A stretch of DNA of 64,000 bases from VRUE01 sp963715455. GTDB lineage: Bacteria; Actinomycetota; Thermoleophilia; Solirubrobacterales; 70-9. Positions 14,521-24,433 of the stretch are shown piece after piece (positions within the stretch are counted from its first letter, which is position 1; each line of letters starts with the position of its first letter). The translations under genes were made by a program, and so were the position numbers. The stretch is from NCBI GenBank assembly GCA_963715455.1, contig OY970245.1, positions 558,001-622,000 on the forward strand, given 5' to 3'. The notes under the pieces are model-generated. The model was not told the origin of the DNA and searched no databases. It was given only the letters and a program-made list of their open reading frames with translations.

Positions 14521-15354
14521 ATGCTCTCGCCACTACGCAACCGCTTCGGCATCCCGGGAGTGATCTCGGTGCTCGCACTGGTCTTCGCAATGCTCGGCGG
14601 CGCCTACGCTGCCAATAACTCTTCCGACGGCGGCGCGACCGCCTCGGCCAAAGCCAAGCGTGGCCCCAAGGGGCCCAAAGGCGCGACCGGTCCTGCCGGT
14701 CCTGCCGGGCCAGCAGGCGCCAAGGGTGACGTCGGCGCCAATGGCTCAAATGGCGCCACGGGCGCGACCGGCGCCACAGGCGCCGCCGGCGCCAGCGTCA
14801 CCAGCGAAGAATTCGTCGGCGTCAAAGAAGGCAAATGCTCCGGTGTCGGCGGCGTGATGTTCACTTCGGCCTCCGGCAAAGCCGCGGCCTGCAACGGCAA
14901 AGAAGGCTCGCCCTGGACTCTTGGTGGAACGCTGCCGCCGGGTAAGACGCTGACCGGGGCATGGATTGCAGTTGCTCCCCAGGTGACGCCAGAAGAAGCT
15001 AAAACAGGCCCTTCGGCCGTAGGCCAGACGGCGATGGCGCCCATCTCTTTCCAGATCCCGCTCGCCAGCGCCCCCCAGGCGACCTACGTCGGCGAAGCGG
15101 GCTCGGCGCCGGGCTGTCCCGGCATCGTGGGAGACGTTCCCACGGCCGATCCTGGACACCTCTGTCTGTACGCGGCTCTCCAACTAGGTAAAGCCCAAGA
15201 AGAAGAAGGCGAAGAAATAATCTTCTTCCTTAAGCCGACCGAACTCTTTGTTCCTGGTGCATCGACGTCGGGCGCGGTGCTCCGGTTCAACTGTGGGCAG
15301 AGTTCGTGCAGCTGGTACGGCTCCTGGGCAGTCACGGCCCCCACCGGCGCCTAG
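14521..15354 (+). CDS. Secreted collagen-like protein
   Basis: 277 residues from ATG 14521, with AAGGAG upstream. A hydrophobic signal/anchor (about 8-30, VISVLALVFAMLGGAYA) precedes a Gly-X-Y stretch (about 42-93: GPKGPKGATGPAGPAGPAG and following) of roughly 16 triplets. A C-terminal beta-rich domain with six or more cysteines follows. The architecture is typical of actinobacterial surface proteins whose triple helix projects the C-terminal head. The head has no recognised family. First gene of a five-gene operon; 32 bp separate it from the next. Confidence 0.82.
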   Translation: MLSPLRNRFGIPGVISVLALVFAMLGGAYAANNSSDGGATASAKAKRGPKGPKGATGPAGPAGPAGAKGDVGANGSNGATGATGATGAAGASVTSEEFVGVKEGKCSGVGGVMFTSASGKAAACNGKEGSPWTLGGTLPPGKTLTGAWIAVAPQVTPEEAKTGPSAVGQTAMAPISFQIPLASAPQATYVGEAGSAPGCPGIVGDVPTADPGHLCLYAALQLGKAQEEEGEEIIFFLKPTELFVPGASTSGAVLRFNCGQSSCSWYGSWAVTAPTGA

Positions 15355-15386
15355 GGCGCTCTGCGCAGGCGAGCGGAGAACCGGCG

Positions 15387-18300
15387 ATGACCTCCATCCA
15401 ACACCGGGTGCGCTGCGCGCTCACGGCCTCGATCGCTGTGATCGGGGTCGTGAGCGCCCTGGCTCTCAACCCTGCCCCCGCGAGTGCGGAGATCGGTCCC
15501 GAGCTGACCCGCTTCGGCGAGTACGGGACCGGGGCGGGGCAGCTCCGCTTCGCCAGTGGCGGTGGAATCGCCGCAGACCCCGACACGGGCCACCTCTTCA
15601 TCTCCGATGCATTCAACAATCGCATCAGCGAGTTCACCGCCTGGGGCCTGTTCGTCAAGTCCTGGGGCTGGGGCGTCGCCGACGGCTCCTCCACAGCGCA
15701 GACCTGCGGGCCGTCGGAACCGACGTCTGAGCCGGAAGCCTCGCTCTGCCAGGCAGGGATCGAAGGCGACAAAGCAGGCCAGCTGGAACGGCCGAATGGA
15801 ATCGCCCTCGGCCCGAACAGCGAGGTCTACGTCTTCGAACGCAACAACTACCGAATCCAGGTCTTCAGCCAGGCCGGCGCCTTCCTGCGCATGTTTGGCG
15901 GCGAAGTCAACAAGACCAGCGGCGCCGACATCTGCACCGCCGCAGACATCACCGGCGGCGATGTCTGCGGGGAAGGCATAGAAGGAACCGGCCCGAGCGA
16001 GTTCTCGCTCGATCTCGTGGAGGGGGTCTGGCGCGACTACATCGACATCGCGCCCGACGGCACCGTCTACGTCGGTGACCAGGACCGCATCCAGAAGTTC
16101 GATGAAGACGGCAACTACCTGAGCTCGCTGCCGCTGCCCGAAGCGGGTTCCGTCGGGGCGCTGGCGCTCGACCCCGAAAGCGGCGACGTCTACTTCAGCT
16201 ATGCCCGGGGACTCTTTCCGGCGAACTCCTACCGCCTCGACGAGAACAGCGGCGCGGTGATCTACCCGCTGCCGGCCACCGCGCCGGAAGCGATCGCCCC
16301 GGCGCCGGGCGGCACGGTCTACCTCACCGATGACCCGGTGCCGAGCGGCAACTCAAACCCCGCGAACAACCCCCACCTGCTGGAGATCGACGGCCTCGGC
16401 GAGGAAGTCGAAAGCTGTTGTCCCTCCGTCGTCAGCGAATTCAACGAAAGCATATTGCTGCCGGCGGCGACGACCAACGTGGTGACGGCCGCCGGAGAGG
16501 CCGACCTCTATGTGGTGCATGACTCGTTCTTCAAAGGAGTCGGCTTCGTCGAGGTGCGCGGCACCCCGCCCGACAAGTGGCCGCCGCCGCCTGTCCCACC
16601 CGAGATAAACGCCCAGTTCGCCAGCGTGGTGGGCAGCGAGTCGGCGGTGCTGAAGGCCGAGATCGACCCCAACTTCTGGGCCGACACCGCCTACCAGCTC
16701 GAATACGGTACGGCCCCCTGCTCAGGCGGCGGCTGCCAGGCGCTGCCCGAGCGCCAGCTGGGTGCCGGCATCGTCAAGAAAGACGTGACCAGCGACGGCG
16801 TCGTCATCTCGGGTCTCGAGCCCGGCACCACCTACCACTACCGCTTCGGGGCTGAGAGCTCGGGGGGCGGTCCCGTCTTCGGCCCCGACGCAACCTTCAC
16901 CACCTTCGCCCTGCCCAAACAGGTCAGCACGAGCTGCCCCAACCAGGCCCTGCGCACCGGCCCCTCCGCCGCCCTGGCCGACTGCCGCGCCTATGAGATG
17001 GTCTCCCCGGTCGACAAACTCGGCGCCGACATCTCGGTCTTCATCTCCTCTGATGAAAAGCCGGCCCGCCTGGACCAAGGCGCCGCCTCGGGCGAGAAGA
17101 TCACCTACTCGGCCTCGACGGCCTTCGGCGATGCCCCCTCGGGCCCCTACTCCAGCCAGTACCTCTCGACCCGAGGGGAAGGGGGCTGGTCGACCACGGG
17201 CATCTCACCGCCGCGCAACTCGGGCTCTGTGCTGACCGTCTTCGATGCCCTCGATGCCCAATTCAAGGCCTTCGCCGAGGACCTCTCAAGCGGCTGGGTC
17301 CTGCAGGACTCCGACCTCTCGCTCGCCGAAGGATCGGTGCCGGGCTTTGCCAACCTCTACCGCCGCGACAACCTCGATAGCACTTATGAAGCGCTGACCA
17401 CGGTCCCGCCGCCGGTGCAAGACGCCGACTCCTTCGTCCCCGAGCTGCGGGGCGTCTCCGCCGACGGCAAACACGCCGTCTTCACCGTGAAGGACAAGCT
17501 CACTCCAGACGCGGTGGCAAGCACCGCGATCAACCAGCTCTATGAGTCCTTCGAAGGCCAGCTGCGCCTGGTCAGCGTCAGGCCCAACGGCAGCGCCTCC
17601 ACCGAGAACTCGACAGCCGGTTCCTACGGCGGAGGCGTGCAGGACAACCGCGGGGACAACGTCGCCGGGGCGGTCTCCGACGACGGGCGGTTGATCTACT
17701 GGTCTGAAAACAGTGGCAAACTGTATGTGCGGATCGAAGGTGCCGAAACCGTCGCCGTCTCGACCGGCGCTGGCACTTTCTGGACGGCGAGCCCCGACGG
17801 CAAAGGGGCCCTCTTCACCGAAGCGGACAAACTGCGCCGCTTCGACGAGCAAACGCGCACCTCGACGACGCTCGTAGCCAGCGGGGTGGAGGGCGTGATG
17901 GGCGCCAGCGAGGATCTCTCACGGATCTACTTCACTTCGACCAGCGCTTTGGCGGGAGGGGCTGTGGCGGGCAAACCCAACCTCTACCTGCACGAAGACG
18001 GCGAAGCGCTGCGCTTCATCGCCACCCTGCCAAATCAAGAAGCGCCCGCGGACGCCAGTGCGCCGAAAAACCTCCCGGTGGCGCTCAGGCCCCTGGAACG
18101 CCTCTCGCGGGTGACGCCGGACGGCGCGACGGCGCTCTTCATGACCAGAGGGGCGCTGACCGGCGCCGAGAACCTCGATCGCGAGAGCGGCAAAGCCGCC
18201 GCCGAGGTCTTCCGCTATGACGCCGAGGAGAGCAAGCTGACCTGCCTCTCCTGCCTGCCGAGCGGCGCGCGGCCGCAGGCGGCGGAACTCGAATTCTCAC

Positions 18301-18914
18301 TCGACGAAAATACGGATTACTTCTACACCTCGAGCATCCCCGGCTGGGAAATGCAGCTCCACGCCCCGCGGGCGCTCTCCGAGGACGGCAAGCGGGCTTA
18401 CTTCAACAGCCTCAACCGTCTCGTCCTCACCGACACCAACGGCCGCCAGGACGTCTACCAGTGGGAGGCCGAGGGCACCGGCGAATGCACTGATGCTGCG
18501 CCGGGCTTCAACCCCGCCCACGAGGGCTGCATCAGCCTGATCTCAGACGGCAAGGGCCCGGCGAAAGCCGAATTCATCGACGCCTCGACTGACGGGCAAG
18601 ACGTCTTCTTCTTCACCGAGACGACCCTCTTGCCCCAGGACGTCGGCCAGATCGACGTCTATGACGCCAGGGTGAACGGTGGCTTCCCACAACCGCCAGC
18701 CCCAGCGGCGGAGTGCGAAGGCGAAGCCTGCCAGTCCCCGATCAGCCCACCGGCCGAGCCTTCATACGCCAGCCAGGGCTACCAGGGCCCCGGCAACCCC
18801 AAGCCGGCCGCCAAGAAGGCGAAGAAAGTGAAGAAGAACAAGAAAGCAAAGAAGAACGCCAAAGCCAAGCAGCGCAAAGCGCGACACAAGCGCAACACAG
18901 GAGGCAGGAGATGA
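15387..18914 (+). CDS. Giant secreted NHL/beta-propeller protein with Lys-rich tail
   Basis: 1175 residues from ATG 15387. A signal peptide ends near residue 32 (ASA). NHL-type propeller repeats fill about 35-330 (GIAADPDTGHLFISDAFNNR, NGIALGPNSEVYVFERNNYR, YIDIAPDGTVYVGDQDRIQK). A fibronectin III-like segment is near 415-510 (YQLEYGTAPC, GLEPGTTYHYRFG). Then comes a long domain starting SCPNQALRTGPSAALADCRA, the hallmark of large Thermoleophilia surface proteins, with TolB/PD40-like repeats. The last 35 residues are almost all Lys/Arg/Ala/Asn. The tail could bind anionic wall polymers; that is inference. It overlaps the next gene by 4 bp. Confidence 0.85.
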   Translation: MTSIQHRVRCALTASIAVIGVVSALALNPAPASAEIGPELTRFGEYGTGAGQLRFASGGGIAADPDTGHLFISDAFNNRISEFTAWGLFVKSWGWGVADGSSTAQTCGPSEPTSEPEASLCQAGIEGDKAGQLERPNGIALGPNSEVYVFERNNYRIQVFSQAGAFLRMFGGEVNKTSGADICTAADITGGDVCGEGIEGTGPSEFSLDLVEGVWRDYIDIAPDGTVYVGDQDRIQKFDEDGNYLSSLPLPEAGSVGALALDPESGDVYFSYARGLFPANSYRLDENSGAVIYPLPATAPEAIAPAPGGTVYLTDDPVPSGNSNPANNPHLLEIDGLGEEVESCCPSVVSEFNESILLPAATTNVVTAAGEADLYVVHDSFFKGVGFVEVRGTPPDKWPPPPVPPEINAQFASVVGSESAVLKAEIDPNFWADTAYQLEYGTAPCSGGGCQALPERQLGAGIVKKDVTSDGVVISGLEPGTTYHYRFGAESSGGGPVFGPDATFTTFALPKQVSTSCPNQALRTGPSAALADCRAYEMVSPVDKLGADISVFISSDEKPARLDQGAASGEKITYSASTAFGDAPSGPYSSQYLSTRGEGGWSTTGISPPRNSGSVLTVFDALDAQFKAFAEDLSSGWVLQDSDLSLAEGSVPGFANLYRRDNLDSTYEALTTVPPPVQDADSFVPELRGVSADGKHAVFTVKDKLTPDAVASTAINQLYESFEGQLRLVSVRPNGSASTENSTAGSYGGGVQDNRGDNVAGAVSDDGRLIYWSENSGKLYVRIEGAETVAVSTGAGTFWTASPDGKGALFTEADKLRRFDEQTRTSTTLVASGVEGVMGASEDLSRIYFTSTSALAGGAVAGKPNLYLHEDGEALRFIATLPNQEAPADASAPKNLPVALRPLERLSRVTPDGATALFMTRGALTGAENLDRESGKAAAEVFRYDAEESKLTCLSCLPSGARPQAAELEFSLDENTDYFYTSSIPGWEMQLHAPRALSEDGKRAYFNSLNRLVLTDTNGRQDVYQWEAEGTGECTDAAPGFNPAHEGCISLISDGKGPAKAEFIDASTDGQDVFFFTETTLLPQDVGQIDVYDARVNGGFPQPPAPAAECEGEACQSPISPPAEPSYASQGYQGPGNPKPAAKKAKKVKKNKKAKKNAKAKQRKARHKRNTGGRR

Positions 18915-21793
18915 GCGCCGTGAAGCCCACTCACAAAGGCCTGCTGGCGCTGGCCGTGGCGACCCTGGCGCTGCTTGCCTTCACCGCCCCAAAGGCAAGC
19001 GCCGACTTCGGCATCGAATTCACCGAGCTCTCCTTCGATGAGAAAGACGGCTCACCGGTGGTCCAAGCGGGCGCCCATCCCTTTGCGATGGCGACCACGG
19101 TCAACTTCGATACGACCATCGATGAAAAAGGCTTCGAAGTGCCCGACGACGCGGTCAAAGACCTCTATACCGTGCTGCCCGAGGGCTTCACCGGCGTGCC
19201 CACCGCGACGCCGCGCTGCACGGGGCCGCAGTTCTCCAAACTGCTCAGCCTCCCCTCGGGGCTCAAATACCCCAGCTGCCCGATCAGCTCGACGGTCGGC
19301 TATATCAACGTCCGGGCCGCGGCCAACGCGGGCCCCCCCGGCAACCAGTTCAAAGGCAAAGTGCCCGTCTATAACCTCATGCCCCCACCGGGCACGCTGG
19401 CCAAGTTCGGCTTCGTCTTCCTCGGGGTGCCGGTGGTCTTCGATGTGCGCTTGAGCGAAGAGGCGCCCTACCGGGTGATTGCCACCTTCCACGGCATCTC
19501 CCAGGCGGTCCTGATCTACGGGGCGACGCTGACGCTGTGGTCTGACCCGTTGGCCAACGTTCACGACATCGATCGGGGCCAGTGCCTGCTGACCGAAGAG
19601 AGCGATCTCTGTGAAGTCGACGGCACCGGCGAGCCGCTGATCACCCTGCCCTCATCCTGCACCGGCCCCTTGCGGGCCGACTTCGAAGCCAACTCTTGGG
19701 GGGTGCAGGGAGTCTTCGCGACGAGCTTCGCCGAAACCAACGATGACGGCGAACCGCCAATGCCGCTGGGCCTCTCTGAGTGCGCGGCGCTCGACTTCGC
19801 CCCTGGGATAACGGCATCGCCAACCACCAAAGCCGCCTCCTCGCCAACCGGCCTCGATTTCGGCCTCGACGTCGTCGATCAGGGCATCCTCGACCCCCAA
19901 GGCATCGCCGCCTCGACCATCAAACGCACCGAGGTCACCCTGCCTGAGGGCTTCACCGTCAACCCCTCGGTCGCCGAAGGGTTGGAGGTCTGCAGCGAAG
20001 CTCAGCTGGATAAGGAGACCGCCTTCTCCGAAGCAGGATCAGGCTGCCCCGCTGCCTCGAAGATCGGCACGGTCGAAGTAGAAACACCCGTCTTGGAAGA
20101 AAAGGTAAACGGCGCCCTCTACGTCGCCGAGCCCTATGAGAACCCCTTTGACTCTCTGATCGCCATGTATGTGGTGATCAAGAACGCCAAGCTGGGGATC
20201 AGGGTTGTGCAGGCCCTTGAGGTGATTCCCGACCCGGTCACCGGTCAGCTCACGACAGTCGCCAAGGACATGCCGCAATTGCCCTTCTCCAACTTCAAGC
20301 TGCACTTCCGCGAGGGCGCCCGCAGCCCGCTTGCCTCACCACCGGCCTGTGGGACCTACGAGGCCTCCGCCAAGCTCTTCCCCTGGTCGGGCAACGATCC
20401 GGTAACCACCAGCTCGGCCTTCGAGATCATCAGCGGCCCCGGTGGCGCGGCTTGCCCAAGTGGGGGATTGCCGCCCTTCAAACCAGGCCTCTTCGCCGGC
20501 ACCCGCAACAACGCCGGGGGCACCTTCAGCCCCTTTGACGTGCGGCTGTTCAGGACTGACTCCGAACAGGAGTTCACCAACTTCTCGATCAAGCTGCCAC
20601 CGGGCATCGCGGGAATCTTGGCGGGCATCCCATATTGCTCAGAGGCCGGCATCGCCCAGGCCGAAGCAAGGACGGGCCCCCACGGCGGTCAGGAAGAGAT
20701 CGATAGCCCTAGCTGTCCAGCGGCATCGCAAATCGGCACCACCTTCGCCGGCTCAGGAGTAGGCCAGACCCTCGCCTATGCCCCGGGCAAGCTCTACCTG
20801 GCAGGGCCCTATAACGGCTCAGCCATCTCGATGGTCTCGATCACCGCCGGACGAGTCGGCCCCTTCGACATCGGCACGGTCGTGGTGCGTCTCGCCTTCC
20901 GCGTAGATAGGGAGACCGCCGAAGTCTTCATCGACGCCACCGGCTCAGACCCGATCCCCCACATCATCAAAGGCATCCCCGTGCATCTGCGCGATATCAG
21001 GGCGGCAACTGATAAGCCGAAGTTCGTCTTCAACCCAACCAGTTGCGAAAGGACCTCGACGGCATCGACGCTTCTGGGCTCGGGGTTGGACTTCGGCTCG
21101 ACTGTCGACGATCGCCCGGTAACCGTCTCAACCCCCTTCCAGGCAGCCGATTGCGCTGCCTTGGAGTTCAAGCCGAAACTCGACCTCAGATTGAAGGGCG
21201 GCACCAAACGAGGTGATCACCCGGCCTTCAAGGCGGTCTTGACGATGAATGGCGGACCAGAAGGCGGTGAAGCCAACATCGCCAGAGCCAGGGTCACCCT
21301 GCCAAAGTCGGCCTTCCTCGAACAAGGCCACATCAAAACGATCTGCACCAGGGTCCAGTTCAGGGCAGATCAGTGCCCAGCGGGCTCGGTCTACGGCTTT
21401 GCAAGGGCCTATACCCCGGTCTTGGCTGAGCCTCTGGAAGGCCCGGTGTACCTCAGATCCTCTGAGCACCAGCTACCTGACCTGGTCGCCTCACTGCACC
21501 ACGAGAAGATCACCGTTGACGTTGTCGGGCGCATCGATTCCTTGAAAGGCAGGATCAGAAACACCTTCGAGGCGGTACCAGATGCTCCAGTGAGCAAATT
21601 CGTCTTGACCATGCAAGGCGGCAAAAAAGGCCTGATCGTCAACTCGGCCAACCTCTGCAAAGGCAAGCACAAGGCGATCTCTGAATTCACCGGCCAAAAC
21701 GGTGAGCTCTCCAACACAAAGCCAGTGGTCAAGGCCAAGTGTGGGAAGCAGGGTAAGTCGGGCAAGGCCAAGAAGCGCAAGCGCAGGGGGTAG
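18911..21793 (+). CDS. Large secreted repeat protein of unknown function
   Basis: 960 residues from ATG 18911 behind GGCAGGAG. A signal peptide ends at ASA (about 31). A module recurs at least three times: an 'LPEGF/LPPGI' strand, a paired CxxAQ-type cysteine, and a 'CPxxSxIGT' strand (near residues 80-140, 335-390 and 560-620). Each module is followed by a segment with GxLYVAEPY/GKLYLAGPYN. This is a paralogous domain repeat that I cannot assign to a named family. The C-terminus is basic (KQGKSGKAKKRKRRG), like that of the preceding protein. Proteins of this type are frequent in Thermoleophilia genomes. Confidence 0.82.
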   Translation: MSAVKPTHKGLLALAVATLALLAFTAPKASADFGIEFTELSFDEKDGSPVVQAGAHPFAMATTVNFDTTIDEKGFEVPDDAVKDLYTVLPEGFTGVPTATPRCTGPQFSKLLSLPSGLKYPSCPISSTVGYINVRAAANAGPPGNQFKGKVPVYNLMPPPGTLAKFGFVFLGVPVVFDVRLSEEAPYRVIATFHGISQAVLIYGATLTLWSDPLANVHDIDRGQCLLTEESDLCEVDGTGEPLITLPSSCTGPLRADFEANSWGVQGVFATSFAETNDDGEPPMPLGLSECAALDFAPGITASPTTKAASSPTGLDFGLDVVDQGILDPQGIAASTIKRTEVTLPEGFTVNPSVAEGLEVCSEAQLDKETAFSEAGSGCPAASKIGTVEVETPVLEEKVNGALYVAEPYENPFDSLIAMYVVIKNAKLGIRVVQALEVIPDPVTGQLTTVAKDMPQLPFSNFKLHFREGARSPLASPPACGTYEASAKLFPWSGNDPVTTSSAFEIISGPGGAACPSGGLPPFKPGLFAGTRNNAGGTFSPFDVRLFRTDSEQEFTNFSIKLPPGIAGILAGIPYCSEAGIAQAEARTGPHGGQEEIDSPSCPAASQIGTTFAGSGVGQTLAYAPGKLYLAGPYNGSAISMVSITAGRVGPFDIGTVVVRLAFRVDRETAEVFIDATGSDPIPHIIKGIPVHLRDIRAATDKPKFVFNPTSCERTSTASTLLGSGLDFGSTVDDRPVTVSTPFQAADCAALEFKPKLDLRLKGGTKRGDHPAFKAVLTMNGGPEGGEANIARARVTLPKSAFLEQGHIKTICTRVQFRADQCPAGSVYGFARAYTPVLAEPLEGPVYLRSSEHQLPDLVASLHHEKITVDVVGRIDSLKGRIRNTFEAVPDAPVSKFVLTMQGGKKGLIVNSANLCKGKHKAISEFTGQNGELSNTKPVVKAKCGKQGKSGKAKKRKRRG

Positions 21794-21796
21794 GCA

Positions 21797-22576
21797 GTGA
21801 GCAGAAGGGTTCTCTGGCTCGGCGCCGCCGCGGCCCTCTTGGTCTGCGCCTCCTTGGCAACAGCCGCAGTCATCCAACGCGGCAACCTGCGCATCACCGT
21901 CCTCTCCCAAATCCTCCCCTACAAGCTCCCCAGGCAAGGCACTGACCCCATCGCCGTCTTCGTCTCCGGCCACCTGGAGGCTCCCAAAGGCGGCGTCCCC
22001 GACCAGCTGCAGCGCATGAGCGTCAAGGTCAACCGCCACGGCTTACTGCAATCCAAGGGCTTGCCAGCCTGTCAGGTCGCAGAGATACAGCCCGGCTCGA
22101 CTGAACGGGCCCTGGCCAACTGCGGTGACGCGGTGATCGGCTCGGGCCAGTTCTGGGCCAACATCGTCCTCCCGGACCAAGGCGCCTACCCGACTAGAGG
22201 GCGGCTTCTGATCTTCAACGGAAGGGAGAAGGGCAGACCGGTCCTCTTGACACACATCTTCACCGCCAACCCTTTCTTCTCCTCATTCGTCCTGGTTTTC
22301 AAGATCCGCCACTTGAAGAAGGGCGCCTGGGGCACCCAGCTCTCCACCTCGCTGCCTCAAGCGCTTGGCTCCTGGGGCTACGTCGATCGCATCAAGCTCA
22401 CCCTGAAGCGCAAATACACATATCGAGGCAAGCAACTGAGCTACTTCAACTCCGGCTGCCCAGCTCCCAAGGGCACTCCGAGGATCGTCTTCCCCTTGGC
22501 CCTTGCGACCTTTGAGTTCAAGGGCGGGCTGAAGCTCTCCACCAAAGTGGAAAAGAGCTGCGCGGTGAAGGAATGA
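21797..22576 (+). CDS. Secreted protein of unknown function (one repeat module)
   Basis: 259 residues, GTG start 3 bp after the previous stop. Signal peptide SRRVLWLGAAAALLVCASLA. The rest resembles one module of the previous gene's product: LPACQVAEIQPGSTERALAN, then CGDAVIGSGQFWANIVLP, and RGRLLIFNGREKGRP. Two further cysteines (SGCPAPKG, EKSCAVKE) may form disulphides. No catalytic motif is seen. Fourth gene of the operon. Confidence 0.78.
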   Translation: MSRRVLWLGAAAALLVCASLATAAVIQRGNLRITVLSQILPYKLPRQGTDPIAVFVSGHLEAPKGGVPDQLQRMSVKVNRHGLLQSKGLPACQVAEIQPGSTERALANCGDAVIGSGQFWANIVLPDQGAYPTRGRLLIFNGREKGRPVLLTHIFTANPFFSSFVLVFKIRHLKKGAWGTQLSTSLPQALGSWGYVDRIKLTLKRKYTYRGKQLSYFNSGCPAPKGTPRIVFPLALATFEFKGGLKLSTKVEKSCAVKE

Positions 22577-22598
22577 ACAAGGGATGAGGAGACATCAG

Positions 22599-23669
22599 AT
22601 GAGGATCAAGATCGTTGTTGCACTGGGCCTTTTGGCTCTCGCCTTCCCGGCCTTTGCCCAGGCCGCCTATGACCCCTTGGGCGGCGGCCAGGCAAAGCTC
22701 ACCCTCGATAAATCCTTCATCAACCTGATGAATAAGCAAGGCGTCACCTTGCAGGCCAAAGCTCCCGCCAAGAAGCAAGGCAAGACGATCACCCTGCCGG
22801 TCACAGGCGGCAAGGCCGATCCGACCTCGAGCAAGGCCGAAGTGCTCACCGAAGGGACCTTGGTCTTCGCCAAGGCCAACCGCTCTGTCCCCCTGCGCAA
22901 GATAGAGCTGAAAGCCAACCCCAACCCGATCTCCGCCAAGGTGGGAGGTAGCCAGCTGAAAGTCGCCAAGGCAAAGACGGTTACTCCCAAGCGCGAAGGC
23001 TTCGGCCTGGGCTTCTCGGCCAAGCCGCTGACTCTCACCCAGAAGGTGGCGACCAGGCTGAACAAGAAGCTACGGGTCAAGGACGCCTTCAAAGAAGGGC
23101 AAGTCATCGGCACGCTGAAGACCAAGACCACACCCCAGCTGGTGACGATCCTGCCTCAAGGAAAGGGCACGCTTGTCCCTGACCCTCAGATCCTCGCCAA
23201 GTTCAAATCCCTCTTCGTCTCCTTGAACCCGATCTCCCCGGCAGAACTTTCTCCAGGGCCTGTGTTCAGCTTCCCGATTGCCGCCGGAGGACAGATCTCA
23301 CCTGATGCCTCACAGGGCACCCTGAGGCTGGGTGGGGCGATCGAACTCCTCCAACTAGGAGCTGGGCAGATCTTCCACACCGAATACTGGCTTGACTTGG
23401 GAGCGAAGAGCGTTTCCGCAGAAGTAGAGATCCTGCCTACCCCCGCCTTTCCCGGCAAGTTGGGGCGGATCGGGGTCTTGGGGCTGGGTATGGCTGGGGC
23501 TTCTGTTGCTTCTGATCCGAAGGGCCGCTCGATCTCGGTAGCGAACGCAGCGCTGACGCTCGATGCCTCCACCGCGCAGAGCTTCAACGAAGCTTTCGCG
23601 GCGGGCGCCCCGACGTTCGCTGCGGGGGAGGCTTTTGGGGTTGTGAGCTTCGGGGCTGTGGGGCAGTAG
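22599..23669 (+). CDS. Secreted protein related to the N-terminal domain of the HtaA proteins
   Basis: 356 residues from ATG 22599, with GAGGAG 8 nt upstream. Signal peptide RIKIVVALGLLALAFPAFAQ. Residues 30-180 show the pattern 'V-T-L-Q-A...LPVTGG...L...L...GKR/ANRSVPLRKIELKA...ISAKVGG' and a following LSxKPLTLT segment. That pattern is also found in the leader domains of the haem-island proteins at 48533 and 50534. The second half repeats the fold (ISPDASQGTLRLGGAIELLQ). Named function unknown; the shared domain suggests a common surface role. Last gene of the operon. Confidence 0.75.
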   Translation: MRIKIVVALGLLALAFPAFAQAAYDPLGGGQAKLTLDKSFINLMNKQGVTLQAKAPAKKQGKTITLPVTGGKADPTSSKAEVLTEGTLVFAKANRSVPLRKIELKANPNPISAKVGGSQLKVAKAKTVTPKREGFGLGFSAKPLTLTQKVATRLNKKLRVKDAFKEGQVIGTLKTKTTPQLVTILPQGKGTLVPDPQILAKFKSLFVSLNPISPAELSPGPVFSFPIAAGGQISPDASQGTLRLGGAIELLQLGAGQIFHTEYWLDLGAKSVSAEVEILPTPAFPGKLGRIGVLGLGMAGASVASDPKGRSISVANAALTLDASTAQSFNEAFAAGAPTFAAGEAFGVVSFGAVGQ

Positions 23670-23731
23670 GGCAGCCTGCTCACCTCCCTAGAAAGCGGCC
23701 AACTTTTGGGAACTGGTCCTATTCTGCATCT

Positions 23732-24352
23732 GTGAGCGAAGCGAAAAGCGAGGGCCTGCGGCGACTACCGCCCGGTCCGCATGGCTTGCCCCCGGAGCTG
23801 GTCGAGCGCAACCAGCGCGAACGGCTGATCGCGGCGATGGCAGAGGTCTGTGCGGAGAAGGGCTACGGCTCGACCTCGGTTGCCGACGTGACTCGCCGGG
23901 CCGGCGTCTCCACCGCCAGCTTCTACCGGCAATTCAAGGACAAGCAGGACTGCATGCTGGCCAGCTTCGAGGAGCTCTTCGAGCGCCTGCTCGCTGAGAT
24001 CGAACGAGCCGCGGCCGCAGCGGAGGCAGAGGAGAGAGCTCAGGTTGGAGTCCGCACCGCGGCAGCCTTGCTGGCAGCCGACCCCCCGGCAGCGCGGCTG
24101 CTGACCGTGGAGATCGCCGCCGTCGGGCTCGAGGGCGCTCGGCGTCAGCACGAGGCAATCGAGCGCCTGGCGGCCTGTCTGCACAAGGCGCGCGGCAATG
24201 TGGAGGGGGATGGGCCATCGCCCCCGGCCGTCCCCGAGTGGGCGATGGTGGCGACGATGCTCGCCCTGGTCGCGAGGCGGGTGGTCGCCGGCGAAAGCCC
24301 GGATCCTGTTGAGCTGGAGGCCGTCTTCCGCGCGACAGGCACTTCGCTTTAG
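23732..24352 (+). CDS. TetR-family transcriptional regulator
   Basis: 206 residues with a GTG start. The helix-turn-helix lies near 30-75 (LIAAMAEVCAEKGYGSTSVA, then VTRRAGVSTASFYRQFKDKQ). The C-terminal ligand domain has no assigned class. TATTCT is 7 nt upstream of the start, and no ribosome binding site is seen, so the message may be leaderless. It lies 60 bp after the secreted-protein operon but is not coupled to it; whether it regulates the operon is unknown. Confidence 0.9.
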   Translation: MSEAKSEGLRRLPPGPHGLPPELVERNQRERLIAAMAEVCAEKGYGSTSVADVTRRAGVSTASFYRQFKDKQDCMLASFEELFERLLAEIERAAAAAEAEERAQVGVRTAAALLAADPPAARLLTVEIAAVGLEGARRQHEAIERLAACLHKARGNVEGDGPSPPAVPEWAMVATMLALVARRVVAGESPDPVELEAVFRATGTSL

Positions 24353-24433
24353 CGCGATTCTGCGCACCACACGGGCGGCTGGATCCGGGACGGTTTCCCG
24401 ATGAACAACTCCGCTGCGCTATCATTGATATCG

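Noticed and set aside
14073..14552. 160-codon ORF antisense to the DUF480 gene end and operon leader
   Set aside because: Composition is that of a shadow frame. It crosses the promoter at 14371 and has no family-like sequence.
14640..14800. Short tandem DNA repeat or CRISPR-like array
   Set aside because: It is the codon pattern of collagen Gly-X-Y triplets; no spacers, no cas genes.
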